A stretch of 32,485 nucleotides of DNA from NCBI GenBank assembly GCA_021847645.1, contig JAJZQG010000087.1, forward strand, positions 1 to 32,485, read 5' to 3'. The notes beneath the pieces are model-generated. The model was given only the letters and a program-made list of their open reading frames with translations. It was not told the DNA's origin and searched no databases. Origin of the DNA: Myxococcales bacterium. Its GTDB lineage: Bacteria > Myxococcota_A > Polyangia > Polyangiales > Polyangiaceae. This document shows, piece by piece, positions 14,004-22,216 of the stretch (position 1 is the first letter of the stretch; every line of letters begins with the position of its first letter). A program made the translations under genes and the position numbers.

Positions 14004-14164
14004 AAGTGGACGCGTGACTTCCCGCCGACTCCTTCGCTGCGCGAGTGACCCGACGGCTCCGGGCCGGGCAGTCGGAGCATGAAGCGTTCTTGTGCGCGCC
14101 CGTTGCCGGCTTGCGCCGGTCGGTGCGACCGCATAGTGTCCATCGCCCCAGGAGATCCTGCACC

Positions 14165-15538
14165 ATGACCACCCAGCCCGTGCGTTTCTACAGCACCAAT
14201 CGCGGTGTCGAAGACGTCCTCCTGGCCGATGCGCTGCTCCAGGGCCAGGCCTCGGACCGCGGACTGTTCATGCCCCGGACCATCCCCGCCTTCACCTCCG
14301 AACAGCTCGCCGCCCTCGTCGACAGCTCCTACGCCGAGATCGCTCACGCTGTCCTTCGTCGCTTCACCGCGGGCATGGTCGACGACGCCCGCCTTCAAGC
14401 CCTGTGCGAGGACGCGTACGACTATCCCGTGCCCCTGGAGCACGTGGTCGATCGCACCTACGTCATGCGGCTGGATCGCGGCCCGACCGCCTCGTTCAAG
14501 GACTTTGCCGCGCGCATGATGGCCCGCTGGATGGGCGCGATCATGCAAGGCGACACGGACCTGGTGATCCTGACCGCGACCTCGGGCGACACCGGCAGCG
14601 CGGTTGCGCACGCCTACTATGGAGTGCCGCACGTGCAGAGCGTGGTGCTGTTCCCGGTGGCCGAGGTCTCCGCGCGCCAGCGAAGGCAGATGACCACCCT
14701 GGGCAAGAACGTCACCACCCTGGGCGTCGACGGCAAGTTCGACGACTGCCAGGCGATGGTCAAGCGCGCGTTCTCGGACCCGGCGCTGTCGTCCATCCGG
14801 CTGAGCTCGGCCAACTCCATCAACATCGGCCGTCTGCTGCCCCAGTCGGTCTACTACGTATACGCCTACGTCAAGCTGGCGAAGAAGGGCTGCACCGAGC
14901 CCGCCGTCTTCTCCGTGCCCTCGGGCAACTTCGGCGACATGATGGGCGCCGTGCTCGCCAAGCGCATGGGCGTGCCCATCCGCAAGATCGTCATCGCCAC
15001 CAACGCCAACGACGAAGTCCCGCGCTTCTTCGAGACTGGTACCTACAGCAAGATCGTGCCGTCGCTCGTGTGCCTGTCGAACGCCATGAACGTGGGGCAC
15101 CCGTCGAACCTGGCGCGGTTGGTCGACGCGTACGGCGGGTGGATGGACGAGACGGGCGCGATCCGCGAGAAGCCGGACATGGGCCGGATGCGTGGGGACT
15201 TCTTCGCCACGAGCGTCGACGACGCGCAGACGCGGGCCACGATCAAGCAGGCGTACGAGAAGCATGGGCTGCTGCTCGAGCCGCACGGCGCGTGTGGCTG
15301 GGCGGGGCTCGGGCGCTACCAGGCCGCGCACCCGGAGCAGACAGGGAGCCTGATGGTGTCGGTGGAGACGGCGCACCCGGCGAAGTTCCCCGACGAAATC
15401 CAATCGATGCTGGGGATCGACCCGCCGGTGCCCCAGGCGCTGGCCGGACTGGAGGGCAAGCCCGAGCACTTCGAGAGCGCAACAACCGCCTACGAACCGT
15501 TCCGCGACTTCCTCCTGACGAGATTCGGACGGAAGTAG
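14165..15538 (+). CDS. thrC: Threonine synthase
   Basis: This 457-residue PLP-dependent threonine synthase converts O-phosphohomoserine to threonine in the cytosol. The N-terminus (FYSTNRG, LADALLQGQASDRGLFMP) and the lysine motif GPTASFKDFA (Lys112) are diagnostic. ATSGDTGSAVAHAY is the phosphate/PLP loop, followed by SANSINIGRLLPQSVYYVYAY and SVPSGNFGDMMGAVLAKRMG. The length fits the class with a C-terminal extension (as in yeast and E. coli types). The ATG is preceded by AGGAG about 9 nt upstream. An acyl carrier protein gene follows after 20 nt, so the two are probably co-transcribed. Together with the ApgM-like protein at 2694 it would give homoserine-to-threonine conversion if that protein is the kinase. 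Confidence 0.95.
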   Translation: MTTQPVRFYSTNRGVEDVLLADALLQGQASDRGLFMPRTIPAFTSEQLAALVDSSYAEIAHAVLRRFTAGMVDDARLQALCEDAYDYPVPLEHVVDRTYVMRLDRGPTASFKDFAARMMARWMGAIMQGDTDLVILTATSGDTGSAVAHAYYGVPHVQSVVLFPVAEVSARQRRQMTTLGKNVTTLGVDGKFDDCQAMVKRAFSDPALSSIRLSSANSINIGRLLPQSVYYVYAYVKLAKKGCTEPAVFSVPSGNFGDMMGAVLAKRMGVPIRKIVIATNANDEVPRFFETGTYSKIVPSLVCLSNAMNVGHPSNLARLVDAYGGWMDETGAIREKPDMGRMRGDFFATSVDDAQTRATIKQAYEKHGLLLEPHGACGWAGLGRYQAAHPEQTGSLMVSVETAHPAKFPDEIQSMLGIDPPVPQALAGLEGKPEHFESATTAYEPFRDFLLTRFGRK

Positions 15539-15558
15539 CACCTCGATCGGAGCACGTC

Positions 15559-15807
15559 ATGGATCAGCTGGAACAAGAGATACTCGCGTACGTTACCAGG
15601 GAATACCTCGAGGACGACGACATCGAGCTGACGGTGGGCACGCCCTTGATCACGGGCGGCATCGTGGACTCGTTCTCGATGGTGTCGCTCAAGCGCTTCC
15701 TCGAGAAGAAGTACCAGGTGAAGATTCCGGACGCCGACGCGTCTCCGGAGGCGTTCGACACGGTGGGTGACATCGCCAAGCTGGTACGCAGGTTCCAGGG
15801 CAAGTGA
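15559..15807 (+). CDS. Stand-alone acyl carrier protein
   Basis: This 82-residue phosphopantetheine-binding protein has the attachment motif GGIVDSFSMVSL, where Ser38 of DSF would carry 4'-phosphopantetheine. The helical pattern of an ACP continues to FDTVGDIAKLVRRFQ. A GGAG sequence precedes the ATG. It is not the FabD/FabF-linked ACP of fatty acid synthesis, as no fab gene is near. Its position between threonine synthase and an alpha-oxoamine synthase suggests it delivers an acyl group to, or holds a product of, that enzyme. This role is inferred from context. Confidence 0.9.
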   Translation: MDQLEQEILAYVTREYLEDDDIELTVGTPLITGGIVDSFSMVSLKRFLEKKYQVKIPDADASPEAFDTVGDIAKLVRRFQGK

Positions 15808-15845
15808 CGCCGCGAGGCGCAGGCGACCGCGGACGAGGAGGGATC

Positions 15846-17093
15846 ATGGGCTTTTCACCCGAGGCGCGTGGGTTCTATCGCAACGAGCTCGAGGGCATTC
15901 GGCAGGCAGGCCTGTTCAAGGAGGAGCGCTATCTGCATTCCTCGCAAGACGCCGTCATCGAGGTCGAGTTCCCCGAGGGCGCGGCGCCCAGGCGCGTCAT
16001 CAACCTGTGCGCCAACAACTATCTGGGCATGTCGAGCCACCCCGACGTGATCGCGGCGGCCCAGGAAGGGCTGCGCACGCGGGGCTACGGGCTGTCGTCC
16101 GTGCGCTTCATCTGCGGCACGCAGGACCTCCACCGGCAGCTCGAAGCCAAGCTCACCAGCTTCCTCGGAACCGAGGATACGCTGCTGTTCCCCTCGTGCC
16201 TGGACGCCAACGCCGGCGTGTTCGAGGCGCTGCTGTCCGATCAGGACGTCATGATCGCCGACCGGCTGGTGCACGCGTCGATCGTGGATGGGATGCGTCT
16301 GTGCAAGGCGGCCCAGGACACCTTCAAGCACTCCGACATGGAGCACCTGCAGGAGAAGCTGATCGAGCACCAGGACAAGCGCTTCCGGATGATCATCACG
16401 GACGGCGTGTTCTCGATGGACGGCGATCTGGCGCGGCTCGACGTGATGGCCAATCTCGCCGAGAAGCACAACGCCATGCTGTTCGTCGACGACTCCCACG
16501 CAACGGGCTACATCGGAAAGACGGGGCGCGGTACGCACGAGCACGCCGGCGTCATGGGGCGGGTCGATATCATCACGACCACGCTGGGCAAGGCGCTCGG
16601 GGGAGCGTCGGGCGGCTGCGTGAGCGGACGTCGCGAGCTGGTGGCCATGTGCAGGCAGCGCGCGCGGCCCTACCTGTTCTCCAATACCGTCGCCCCGGTG
16701 ATCGTGGCCGGCGCCCTGCGCGTGCTCGAGCTCATCGGCTCGTCCACCGAGCGTCGCGACAAGCTCGAGGACAACTCCCGCGTATGGCGCAAGATGCTGA
16801 CCGACGCCGGATTCGACGTCAAGCCGGGCGACAGCGCGATCGTGCCGGTGATGCTCTACAACGCAAAGCTGGCGCAGGACATGGCGCGGGACCTGTTCGC
16901 CGAGGGCATCTATGTCATCGGCTTCTTCTTTCCGGTGGTGGCCAAGGGCCAGGCGCGGATTCGCACGCAGCTGTCCGCGGCGCACGACCGCAGCCACCTG
17001 GAGCAGGCGATCGAGGCCTTCGTCAAGGTGGGCAAGAAGTACGACATCCTGGGCAAGGGCAAGAAGGAGATCATCGCGGCCTACGGCGCGTGA
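15846..17093 (+). CDS. Alpha-oxoamine synthase, Kbl-like (glycine C-acetyltransferase or acyl-ACP-using relative)
   Basis: This is a 415-residue PLP enzyme. Motifs run closely along 2-amino-3-ketobutyrate CoA ligase (Kbl): GLFKEERY, NLCANNYLG, SVRFICGTQDLHRQLE, TDGVFSMDGD, VDDSHATGYIG, the lysine motif TTTLGKALGGASGG (Lys249), ARPYLFSNTVAPVI and GFFFPVVAKGQARIRTQLSAAH. Kbl splits 2-amino-3-oxobutyrate to glycine and acetyl-CoA during threonine breakdown; relatives condense an amino acid with acyl-CoA or acyl-ACP (KAS in biotin, SPT in sphingolipids). The ACP gene just upstream, and the absence of threonine dehydrogenase, make an acyl-ACP-dependent condensation a real alternative. The ATG at 15846 has a strong GAGGAGGG; a GTG overlapping the ACP stop (15804) would add 14 residues. 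Confidence 0.85.
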   Translation: MGFSPEARGFYRNELEGIRQAGLFKEERYLHSSQDAVIEVEFPEGAAPRRVINLCANNYLGMSSHPDVIAAAQEGLRTRGYGLSSVRFICGTQDLHRQLEAKLTSFLGTEDTLLFPSCLDANAGVFEALLSDQDVMIADRLVHASIVDGMRLCKAAQDTFKHSDMEHLQEKLIEHQDKRFRMIITDGVFSMDGDLARLDVMANLAEKHNAMLFVDDSHATGYIGKTGRGTHEHAGVMGRVDIITTTLGKALGGASGGCVSGRRELVAMCRQRARPYLFSNTVAPVIVAGALRVLELIGSSTERRDKLEDNSRVWRKMLTDAGFDVKPGDSAIVPVMLYNAKLAQDMARDLFAEGIYVIGFFFPVVAKGQARIRTQLSAAHDRSHLEQAIEAFVKVGKKYDILGKGKKEIIAAYGA

Positions 17094-17191
17094 TCGTCGT
17101 CGCGGGGCGGGCACCCGCGGGGTGCAGAGCGGCGGCAGCGACGATCCCTTTGCCGGGGAGCGCGGAGTGAACTAGGACAGGTGCCATCATC

Positions 17192-17695
17192 ATGGCCCGA
17201 ATCAAGGTTCGCGGATCCGACGTGGAGTTCGACGCACCGACAGGCACGAGTCTACTGGCGGCCCTGCAGGCGGCGGGGCATCCGATCAGCACGTCCTGCG
17301 GAGGCAGGGCCGTGTGCGGGCTGTGCCGGATCATGGTGCTGTCGGGTCGCGAGCTGCTCTCGCCGATCGACGCGAAGGAGATTACGCACCTGGGCAACGT
17401 GGCGAAGGTGATCGGGGCGCGTCTTGCGTGTCAGTCGCAGGTGACGGGCGACGGCGAGATCGAGATCGACGTGCCCGAGGTCGTGGACCACACGGAGCGC
17501 AAGCGAGGGCAGCAGTTGCGCCGAGCGAGCAACGCGCGGGCGTCATCGGGACGGTCGGGCGATGCGGGGCGCGGGCGTGGGGCCGACGCGGACGCTGGCA
17601 GGAGGGCCTCGTCGGCGGGCACACCGCCGGGCGAGCGCATCGAGTGGCGTCCGCGGATTCTGCAGGGCGGCGGGCCGCAGGGTTCGAAGCGCTGA
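17192..17695 (+). CDS. 2Fe-2S ferredoxin-like protein with disordered tail
   Basis: This 167-residue protein has an N-terminal plant-type 2Fe-2S ferredoxin domain (about 1-95) and ligands Cys36, Cys42, Cys45 and Cys80 in the spacing C-x5-C-x2-C-x34-C (SCGGRAVCGLC and LACQSQ). It is a one-electron carrier. Residues about 100-167 are rich in R, G, A and S, likely disordered and basic. It follows the oxoamine synthase by 98 nt in the same direction and may belong to the same operon; its redox partner is not in view. The ATG at 17192 gives the usual short N-terminus (MARIKVRGSDVEFDA). Confidence 0.88.
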   Translation: MARIKVRGSDVEFDAPTGTSLLAALQAAGHPISTSCGGRAVCGLCRIMVLSGRELLSPIDAKEITHLGNVAKVIGARLACQSQVTGDGEIEIDVPEVVDHTERKRGQQLRRASNARASSGRSGDAGRGRGADADAGRRASSAGTPPGERIEWRPRILQGGGPQGSKR

Positions 17696-17733
17696 GGGCG
17701 GGGGCTTTCCTCCAAGGCTGACCCACATGTTTT

Positions 17734-17746
17734 CCACAGGTTGTGG
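17734..17746. promoter_or_regulatory. Short dyad just upstream of the sigma-54 promoter
   Basis: CCACA-ggt-TGTGG is a perfect 5+5 bp dyad ending 2 bp before the -24 element. It may be a regulator half-site pair. Enhancer-binding-protein sites are normally further upstream, so its role is uncertain. Confidence 0.3.
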
Positions 17747-17748
17747 CG

Positions 17749-17765
17749 TGGCACGACTCTTGCGC
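17749..17765 (+). promoter_or_regulatory. Sigma-54 (RpoN) type promoter for the SprT/glycogen cluster
   Basis: TGGCACG-ACTC-TTGC places GG at -24 and GC at -12 with the exact spacing of sigma-54 promoters. The start would be near 17775, about 54 nt before the SprT-like ATG at 17829. A TTGACA at 17786 has no good -10. Transcription would then depend on an enhancer-binding activator. Confidence 0.6.
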
Positions 17766-17828
17766 AAAACTCCCCTGAACCGAGCTTGACAGCCCCCCAC
17801 CTGTCTCGTACGCCAAGGAGAGGTTTTC

Positions 17829-18689
17829 ATGGCAGGCCAGCTCTCCTTTCCCTTCCGGCAGCCCGACAGCAGCCGTTCCTCACGACGGCGTCCGGGGAGA
17901 GCCCTGCGGTCGATCCCGAAGATGGCGCAAGCGGTGGTCCGGGTCCCGGACCCGTCGCTGATGCAGTTCGAGATGGTGTTTCCTGCGGGCCAGCCGCAGA
18001 TCTTCGTGCACGAGGGCGCGCGCCAGCTGCTCGAGCGCCGCCTGGCGGCCGCAGCCGCCGAGCCGGTACTGCTGTCCATTACGGACAACCGTCGCAGCAT
18101 GATCCGCCATTCGCGCCGGGACGGGCTGCTCCGCGTTCGGGTCCACCACATGTTCGTCGATGCTCCGGCGGCGGTGCAGGACGCGCTCGTGCGGTACGTG
18201 GTGAATGCCGATCGGGAAGCGTCCTTTCTGGTGGGCAGGTACATCAACGACAACCTGCACCGGATCCGGGCGACTCGTCGGCAGCGGACCAAGCTGCTGA
18301 CGCGCGGCGAGCACCACGATCTGCTGGCGATTTTCCATCAGCTCAACGACAAGTACTTCGAGGGGCAGGTCGACGCGCTCATCACCTGGGCTCGCCGTCC
18401 GGTTCGCGGCAAGGACAAGCCGCGCAAGGCCATCAAGCTCGGGTCGTACAGCGCGATGGAGCGTCTGATAGCGATCCATCCGGTGCTCGACCGGACCTGG
18501 GTGCCTCGCTACTTCGTGGCCTTCGTGATCTACCACGAGATGCTTCACCATCTGATCCCTCCGGTGCGCGACAACGGCCGCGCGGCTCTGCACCCGCCGA
18601 TCTTCCGCGAGCGCGAGAAGGCATTCCGTCTCTACGAGCGGGCCTGCGCCTGGGAACGCGCGCATGTGGCTCGTCTGCTGCGAGCCTGA
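17829..18689 (+). CDS. SprT-like zinc metalloprotease domain protein
   Basis: This 286-residue predicted cytosolic metallopeptidase has the zinc motif YHEMLHH (His236, Glu237, His240) near the C-terminus. It is preceded by a domain in which LLAIFHQLNDKYFEGQVDALITW (about 165-187) matches the start of SprT-like domains. The N-terminal 35 residues are basic and Ser/Arg-rich, and about 45-150 is a separate region with no name I can give. SprT-like proteins cleave DNA-bound or other proteins or serve as scaffolds; the substrate here is unknown. A strong GGAGAGG precedes the ATG. It heads the cluster behind the sigma-54-like promoter and is 83 nt from the DUF4912 gene. Confidence 0.8.
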   Translation: MAGQLSFPFRQPDSSRSSRRRPGRALRSIPKMAQAVVRVPDPSLMQFEMVFPAGQPQIFVHEGARQLLERRLAAAAAEPVLLSITDNRRSMIRHSRRDGLLRVRVHHMFVDAPAAVQDALVRYVVNADREASFLVGRYINDNLHRIRATRRQRTKLLTRGEHHDLLAIFHQLNDKYFEGQVDALITWARRPVRGKDKPRKAIKLGSYSAMERLIAIHPVLDRTWVPRYFVAFVIYHEMLHHLIPPVRDNGRAALHPPIFREREKAFRLYERACAWERAHVARLLRA

Positions 18690-18772
18690 GTCGACCGCGG
18701 CGCCTTCGACCTGTATTCTCCACGACCGGACCGTGCGAGCCCCATCCGGGGACGCACCCGGGAGCCGCAGGG

Positions 18773-20593
18773 ATGAACACACCAGCTGACAGCAAGGACG
18801 CGACGACCGTGCCGGGCGCAGGCGAGCGCAACGGCACCCATGTCGATCGCGACGAGGACGTCGATCGCGGTGGCGAGGAGGTGGAGCGGTCCAAGTTCGA
18901 CCTGGGCCAACGGCCTGCCGACCTGCCGACCGAGAACATCCCGTGGGGATACGGCGAGGATCGCATCACTGCGTTGGCTCGCGATCCAGACTGGCTCTAC
19001 CTGTATTGGGAGCTGACCGACGAGGGCATCGCCGAAGCGCGCAGCCGCCTGGGCGAGGCCGGCCCCGACGCCTGGCTTTGCCTGCGGGTCTACGACACGA
19101 CCGGTCGCGTGTTCGACGGCACCAACGCGATCGACTCCTTCGACATCGCGATCGAGCGCGCGTCGCGCGATTGGTTCGTGCACATCGCGCGTCCCGCCAC
19201 GTCTGCTCACGTCGACGTGGGTCTCAAGACCCGCGACGGCGCGTTTCGCACGATCGCGCGGTCGGGGCGGGCAGACTTCCCGCGCAAGCGTCCGTCCCCG
19301 GACATGACGCTTCAGTGGCTCAGCGTCACCTCGGCTTCCGGGGGTGAGCAAAGCCCCACCTCCGGGCCCTATCAATCGAGGTTCGCCGGACCCGCGCCCA
19401 AGCTCGACGCCTCCGCCCCTTCCGAGCGTCCTGTCACGCCGCCGCCTCCTGCGCCCGATTCGGTTCATCGCGCCGAGCATCGCGAGCTTGCGGTGTTCTG
19501 GAAGACTACCTGGCAGGAGCGACGCCTGGTGCCGTGGTCGATGACGATCTCGCATCGCTACGAAACCAGCTACCAGCGGGTTGCCACGCCCTGGTTCATG
19601 TCGACCTGGCGCAGCGAGTGGCAGGGGGATCGTCGCGCGTTCGAGTGGTTCACGCCGTTGCACGCGTTCGCGTGGGCGGGTTCGTTGCCCGGGTTCGAGT
19701 GGATCGAAGGGCCGGTGCCCCTCGAGCTCGACGAGGGTGCCCGCGTGGTGATGCGTCTGGTCGGGCCGACGCAGGTGATCGCCGAGTGGGGTGGTGAGCA
19801 GTCGTTCGTGTATGGTCCGTGGGAGGTCGTCATCCGCAGCTTCCAGGCCGAGCCGGCGCGTCGGGTGCTGGGCAGCTGGGTGATGCAGTGGGTTCGGCCG
19901 GTCGAGCAGCGCTGGGAGCGGTGGGAGACACCGTGGTACCGCGCCTGGCTCGAGAGTACGCAGCGCGAGATCGTGGCGCTGGGCGCGTCGGAGAGCCAGC
20001 ATTGGGCGGAGCGGGGTGTGGCCGAGCTGTGGATGCTGGGCGCCTCGGAGTCGCTATGGCTGGGTGGCAGCGAGATGGTCTCCTTGGGCGCCTCCGAGCT
20101 TTCCTTTTTGGGCGGCAGCGAGTGGGCCTTGGCGGGCGGTAGCGAGACGCTTTCGGCATGGGCGCGCGTGCAGCTCGGTGCCAGCGAGCAGTTGTGGCTG
20201 GGTGCCAGCGAGCAGCTCCTGCGCGGCGCCAGCGAGCAGTGGCTGCAGATCTCCCAAGCGTGGTCCGCGGCTGGGGCCTCGGAGGTCATGGTCGCAGGAG
20301 CCAGCGAGCAGTGGGCCTCGGGGGTCCACGTGTTTGGCGCGGCCAGCGAGCAGGTGGGCGCGAGCGAGCAGTTGGGCGCGAGCGAGCAGTGGTTCGTGGG
20401 TGCCAGCGAGCAAGCATTGCGCGACCTGGGCCAGGGCGAGCTGGGTGAAGTGCCGCAAGCTGGCCGGGTTGGCGGTTCGGAGCAGCGCCTGGGCGGAGCG
20501 TCGGAGCTCGTGCCGGGCGGTGCGAGCGAGCTGGGCCCGCCGTATTCGGATTCCGGATCGTCACGGGGCGATGCCGACAAGGGAGGTGCGTGA
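18773..20593 (+). CDS. DUF4912 protein with GASE octapeptide-repeat tail
   Basis: This 606-residue protein has no signal peptide. Residues about 54-170 match DUF4912 (YGEDRITALARDPDWLYLYWEL, AWLCLRVYD, WFVHIARP). After a Pro/Ser linker (about 185-235) comes a Trp-rich region with a possible second beta-sandwich (about 240-400). Residues 404-587 carry 18 G(A/G)SE motifs (one is AASE). In long runs they repeat exactly every 8 residues (423, 431, 439, 447, 455; then 469, 477, 485, 501, 509), with the pattern G-A-S-E-x-hydrophobic-x-hydrophobic and frequent Trp. The start has GGGAG upstream and the stop overlaps the branching enzyme ATG (TGATG). The context indicates an alpha-glucan role; the repeat tail is unexplained. 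Confidence 0.88.
   Translation: MNTPADSKDATTVPGAGERNGTHVDRDEDVDRGGEEVERSKFDLGQRPADLPTENIPWGYGEDRITALARDPDWLYLYWELTDEGIAEARSRLGEAGPDAWLCLRVYDTTGRVFDGTNAIDSFDIAIERASRDWFVHIARPATSAHVDVGLKTRDGAFRTIARSGRADFPRKRPSPDMTLQWLSVTSASGGEQSPTSGPYQSRFAGPAPKLDASAPSERPVTPPPPAPDSVHRAEHRELAVFWKTTWQERRLVPWSMTISHRYETSYQRVATPWFMSTWRSEWQGDRRAFEWFTPLHAFAWAGSLPGFEWIEGPVPLELDEGARVVMRLVGPTQVIAEWGGEQSFVYGPWEVVIRSFQAEPARRVLGSWVMQWVRPVEQRWERWETPWYRAWLESTQREIVALGASESQHWAERGVAELWMLGASESLWLGGSEMVSLGASELSFLGGSEWALAGGSETLSAWARVQLGASEQLWLGASEQLLRGASEQWLQISQAWSAAGASEVMVAGASEQWASGVHVFGAASEQVGASEQLGASEQWFVGASEQALRDLGQGELGEVPQAGRVGGSEQRLGGASELVPGGASELGPPYSDSGSSRGDADKGGA
19980..20540 (+). repeat. In-frame 24-bp degenerate repeats encoding GASE octads
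   Basis: The coding DNA for residues 404-587 of the DUF4912 protein repeats GGnGCnAGCGAGCAG-like units with a 24-bp period in runs. Codons vary (GGCGCGTCGGAG, GGTGCCAGCGAG), so the repeat is kept at the protein level rather than being a recent DNA expansion. Confidence 0.8.
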
Positions 20594-22176
20594 TGGCTCA
20601 CGGCTATCTGGCCCTCGTGCTGCATGCGCACCTGCCGTTCGTTCGCCACCCCGAGGCTCCCTCGTACATGGAGGAGGAGTGGCTGTTCGAAGCGATCACC
20701 GAGACGTACGTCCCGATGCTTCGGACGTTCGAGCGGCTCGTGCACGACAACGTGGACTTTCGCGTGACCGTGTCGCTGAGCCCGACGCTGCTGTCGATGC
20801 TGACGGACTCGCTGCTGCAGCAACGCTATGCGAGCAAGATCGAGCGGCTGATCGAGCTGGCGGAGCTGGAGGTGCAGCGCACGCGGCACGACCCGCGGTT
20901 TCGGGGCCTGGCCCGGATGTACCTCGACCGCTTCCACGAGGTGCGTGATTGTTGGAACCGATACGACCGGGATCTGACGCGCGGCTTCCGGGCGATGCAG
21001 GAGGCGGGCAAGGTCGAGGTGATTACCTGCACGGCGACCCATCCGTTCATCCCGTTGCTCGATCGGAACTGGGCAGCGATCCGAGCGCAGGTCCACGTGG
21101 CCGCCGACCTGTACGAGCGGATCTTCGGCCGTCGAACGCTCGGCATGTGGTTGGGCGAGTGCGGCTATGTGCCCGGGGTCGACGAGCTGCTGCGCGAAGA
21201 GGGGATTCGGTACTTCTTCGTCGACACGCACGGCATCCTGTTCGCCGATCAGCGGCCGGTCTATGGGGTCCACGCGCCGCTGTACTGTCGCACGGGCGTG
21301 GCGGCGTTCGGCCGCGATGTCGACAGCTCCAAGCAGGTATGGAGCTCGAGAGAGGGCTATCCGGGCGACCCGGTGTACCGGGACTTCTACCGCGACATCG
21401 GCTTCGATTTGGACCAGGCCTACATCCAGCCGTACATCCACCCCGACGGCATCCGCACGTACACGGGGATCAAGTACTTTGCGATCACGCACGGCAAGCT
21501 TCAGGACAAGCGGCCGTACGTGCCGCACGACGCCTGGGAGCGAGCCAACGAGCATGCGTCGCACTTCGTGCACAACCGCGAGCAGCAGGTGGCGTCCCTG
21601 CGCTCGCACATGGACCGCAAGCCGATCATCGTCGCCCCTTACGACGCCGAGTTGTTCGGCCACTGGTGGTACGAAGGGCCGACGTTCCTGGAGCTGACGC
21701 TGCGCAAGCTGCACGGCGATCAAGGCATGGTGGCACCCATCACGCCGTCGGGCTACCTGGCCGAGTACCCGACCAACCAGGTCTCCACGCCGTGCGCTTC
21801 GTCGTGGGGCGCGGGCGGCTACGGCGAGTACTGGTGCAACGGGACCAACGCGTGGGTCTATCGTCACCTGCACAAGATGGGCGAGCGCATGGTGGAGTTG
21901 GCGCGTCGTTTCCCGTCGGCCGACGGGCTGGAACGTCGCGCCCTCAACCAGGCGGGGCGCGAGCTGATGCTGGCGCAGGCGAGCGATTGGGCGTTCATCA
22001 TGCGAAGCGGGACCACGGTTCCCTACGCCACGCGACGGACCAACGAGCACATCACGCGGTTCAACCGGCTCTACGAAGGCCTGACGCGCGGCGGCGTGGA
22101 CGAAGGGTATCTGGGCGAGGTGGAACGTCGTGACAACCTGTTTCCGGATCTCGATTATCGCATCTACGCAACTTGA
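20593..22176 (+). CDS. GH57 1,4-alpha-glucan branching enzyme
   Basis: This 527-residue GH57 family branching enzyme (DUF1957 type) forms alpha-1,6 branches in glycogen-like glucan. Visible motifs are HAHLPFVRHP (motif 1), SLSPTLLSML, THPFIPLL, the nucleophile motif GMWLGECGYVPG (Glu189) and the acid/base motif APYDAELFGHWWYEG (Asp351). The C-terminal helical part has RELMLAQASDWAFIM, typical of these branching enzymes. The ATG overlaps the DUF4912 stop by one base and has GGGAGG upstream, so translation is probably coupled. Glycogen synthase follows after 40 nt. A GTG at 20590 would add one residue. Confidence 0.93.
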   Translation: MAHGYLALVLHAHLPFVRHPEAPSYMEEEWLFEAITETYVPMLRTFERLVHDNVDFRVTVSLSPTLLSMLTDSLLQQRYASKIERLIELAELEVQRTRHDPRFRGLARMYLDRFHEVRDCWNRYDRDLTRGFRAMQEAGKVEVITCTATHPFIPLLDRNWAAIRAQVHVAADLYERIFGRRTLGMWLGECGYVPGVDELLREEGIRYFFVDTHGILFADQRPVYGVHAPLYCRTGVAAFGRDVDSSKQVWSSREGYPGDPVYRDFYRDIGFDLDQAYIQPYIHPDGIRTYTGIKYFAITHGKLQDKRPYVPHDAWERANEHASHFVHNREQQVASLRSHMDRKPIIVAPYDAELFGHWWYEGPTFLELTLRKLHGDQGMVAPITPSGYLAEYPTNQVSTPCASSWGAGGYGEYWCNGTNAWVYRHLHKMGERMVELARRFPSADGLERRALNQAGRELMLAQASDWAFIMRSGTTVPYATRRTNEHITRFNRLYEGLTRGGVDEGYLGEVERRDNLFPDLDYRIYAT

Positions 22177-22216
22177 CCTTCCAGCGGCGCCAAGCACATT
22201 CTAGAAGATCCAGCAC

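Noticed and set aside
14111..14139. Promoter TTGCGC-N17-TAGTGT before thrC
   Set aside because: Too many mismatches in both hexamers to call.
13745..15541. 598-codon minus-strand frame across the nuclease and thrC genes
   Set aside because: It crosses two well-supported plus-strand genes and has no recognisable domain.
17786..17814. Sigma-70 promoter TTGACA before the SprT-like gene
   Set aside because: The -35 is perfect, but the -10 at 17 bp is TACGCC and the start would fall on the Shine-Dalgarno; the sigma-54 motif fits better.
19570..22197. 875-codon minus-strand frame with SLAP repeats
   Set aside because: The repeat is the antisense image of the GASE octads; the plus strand has DUF4912 and GH57 catalytic motifs.
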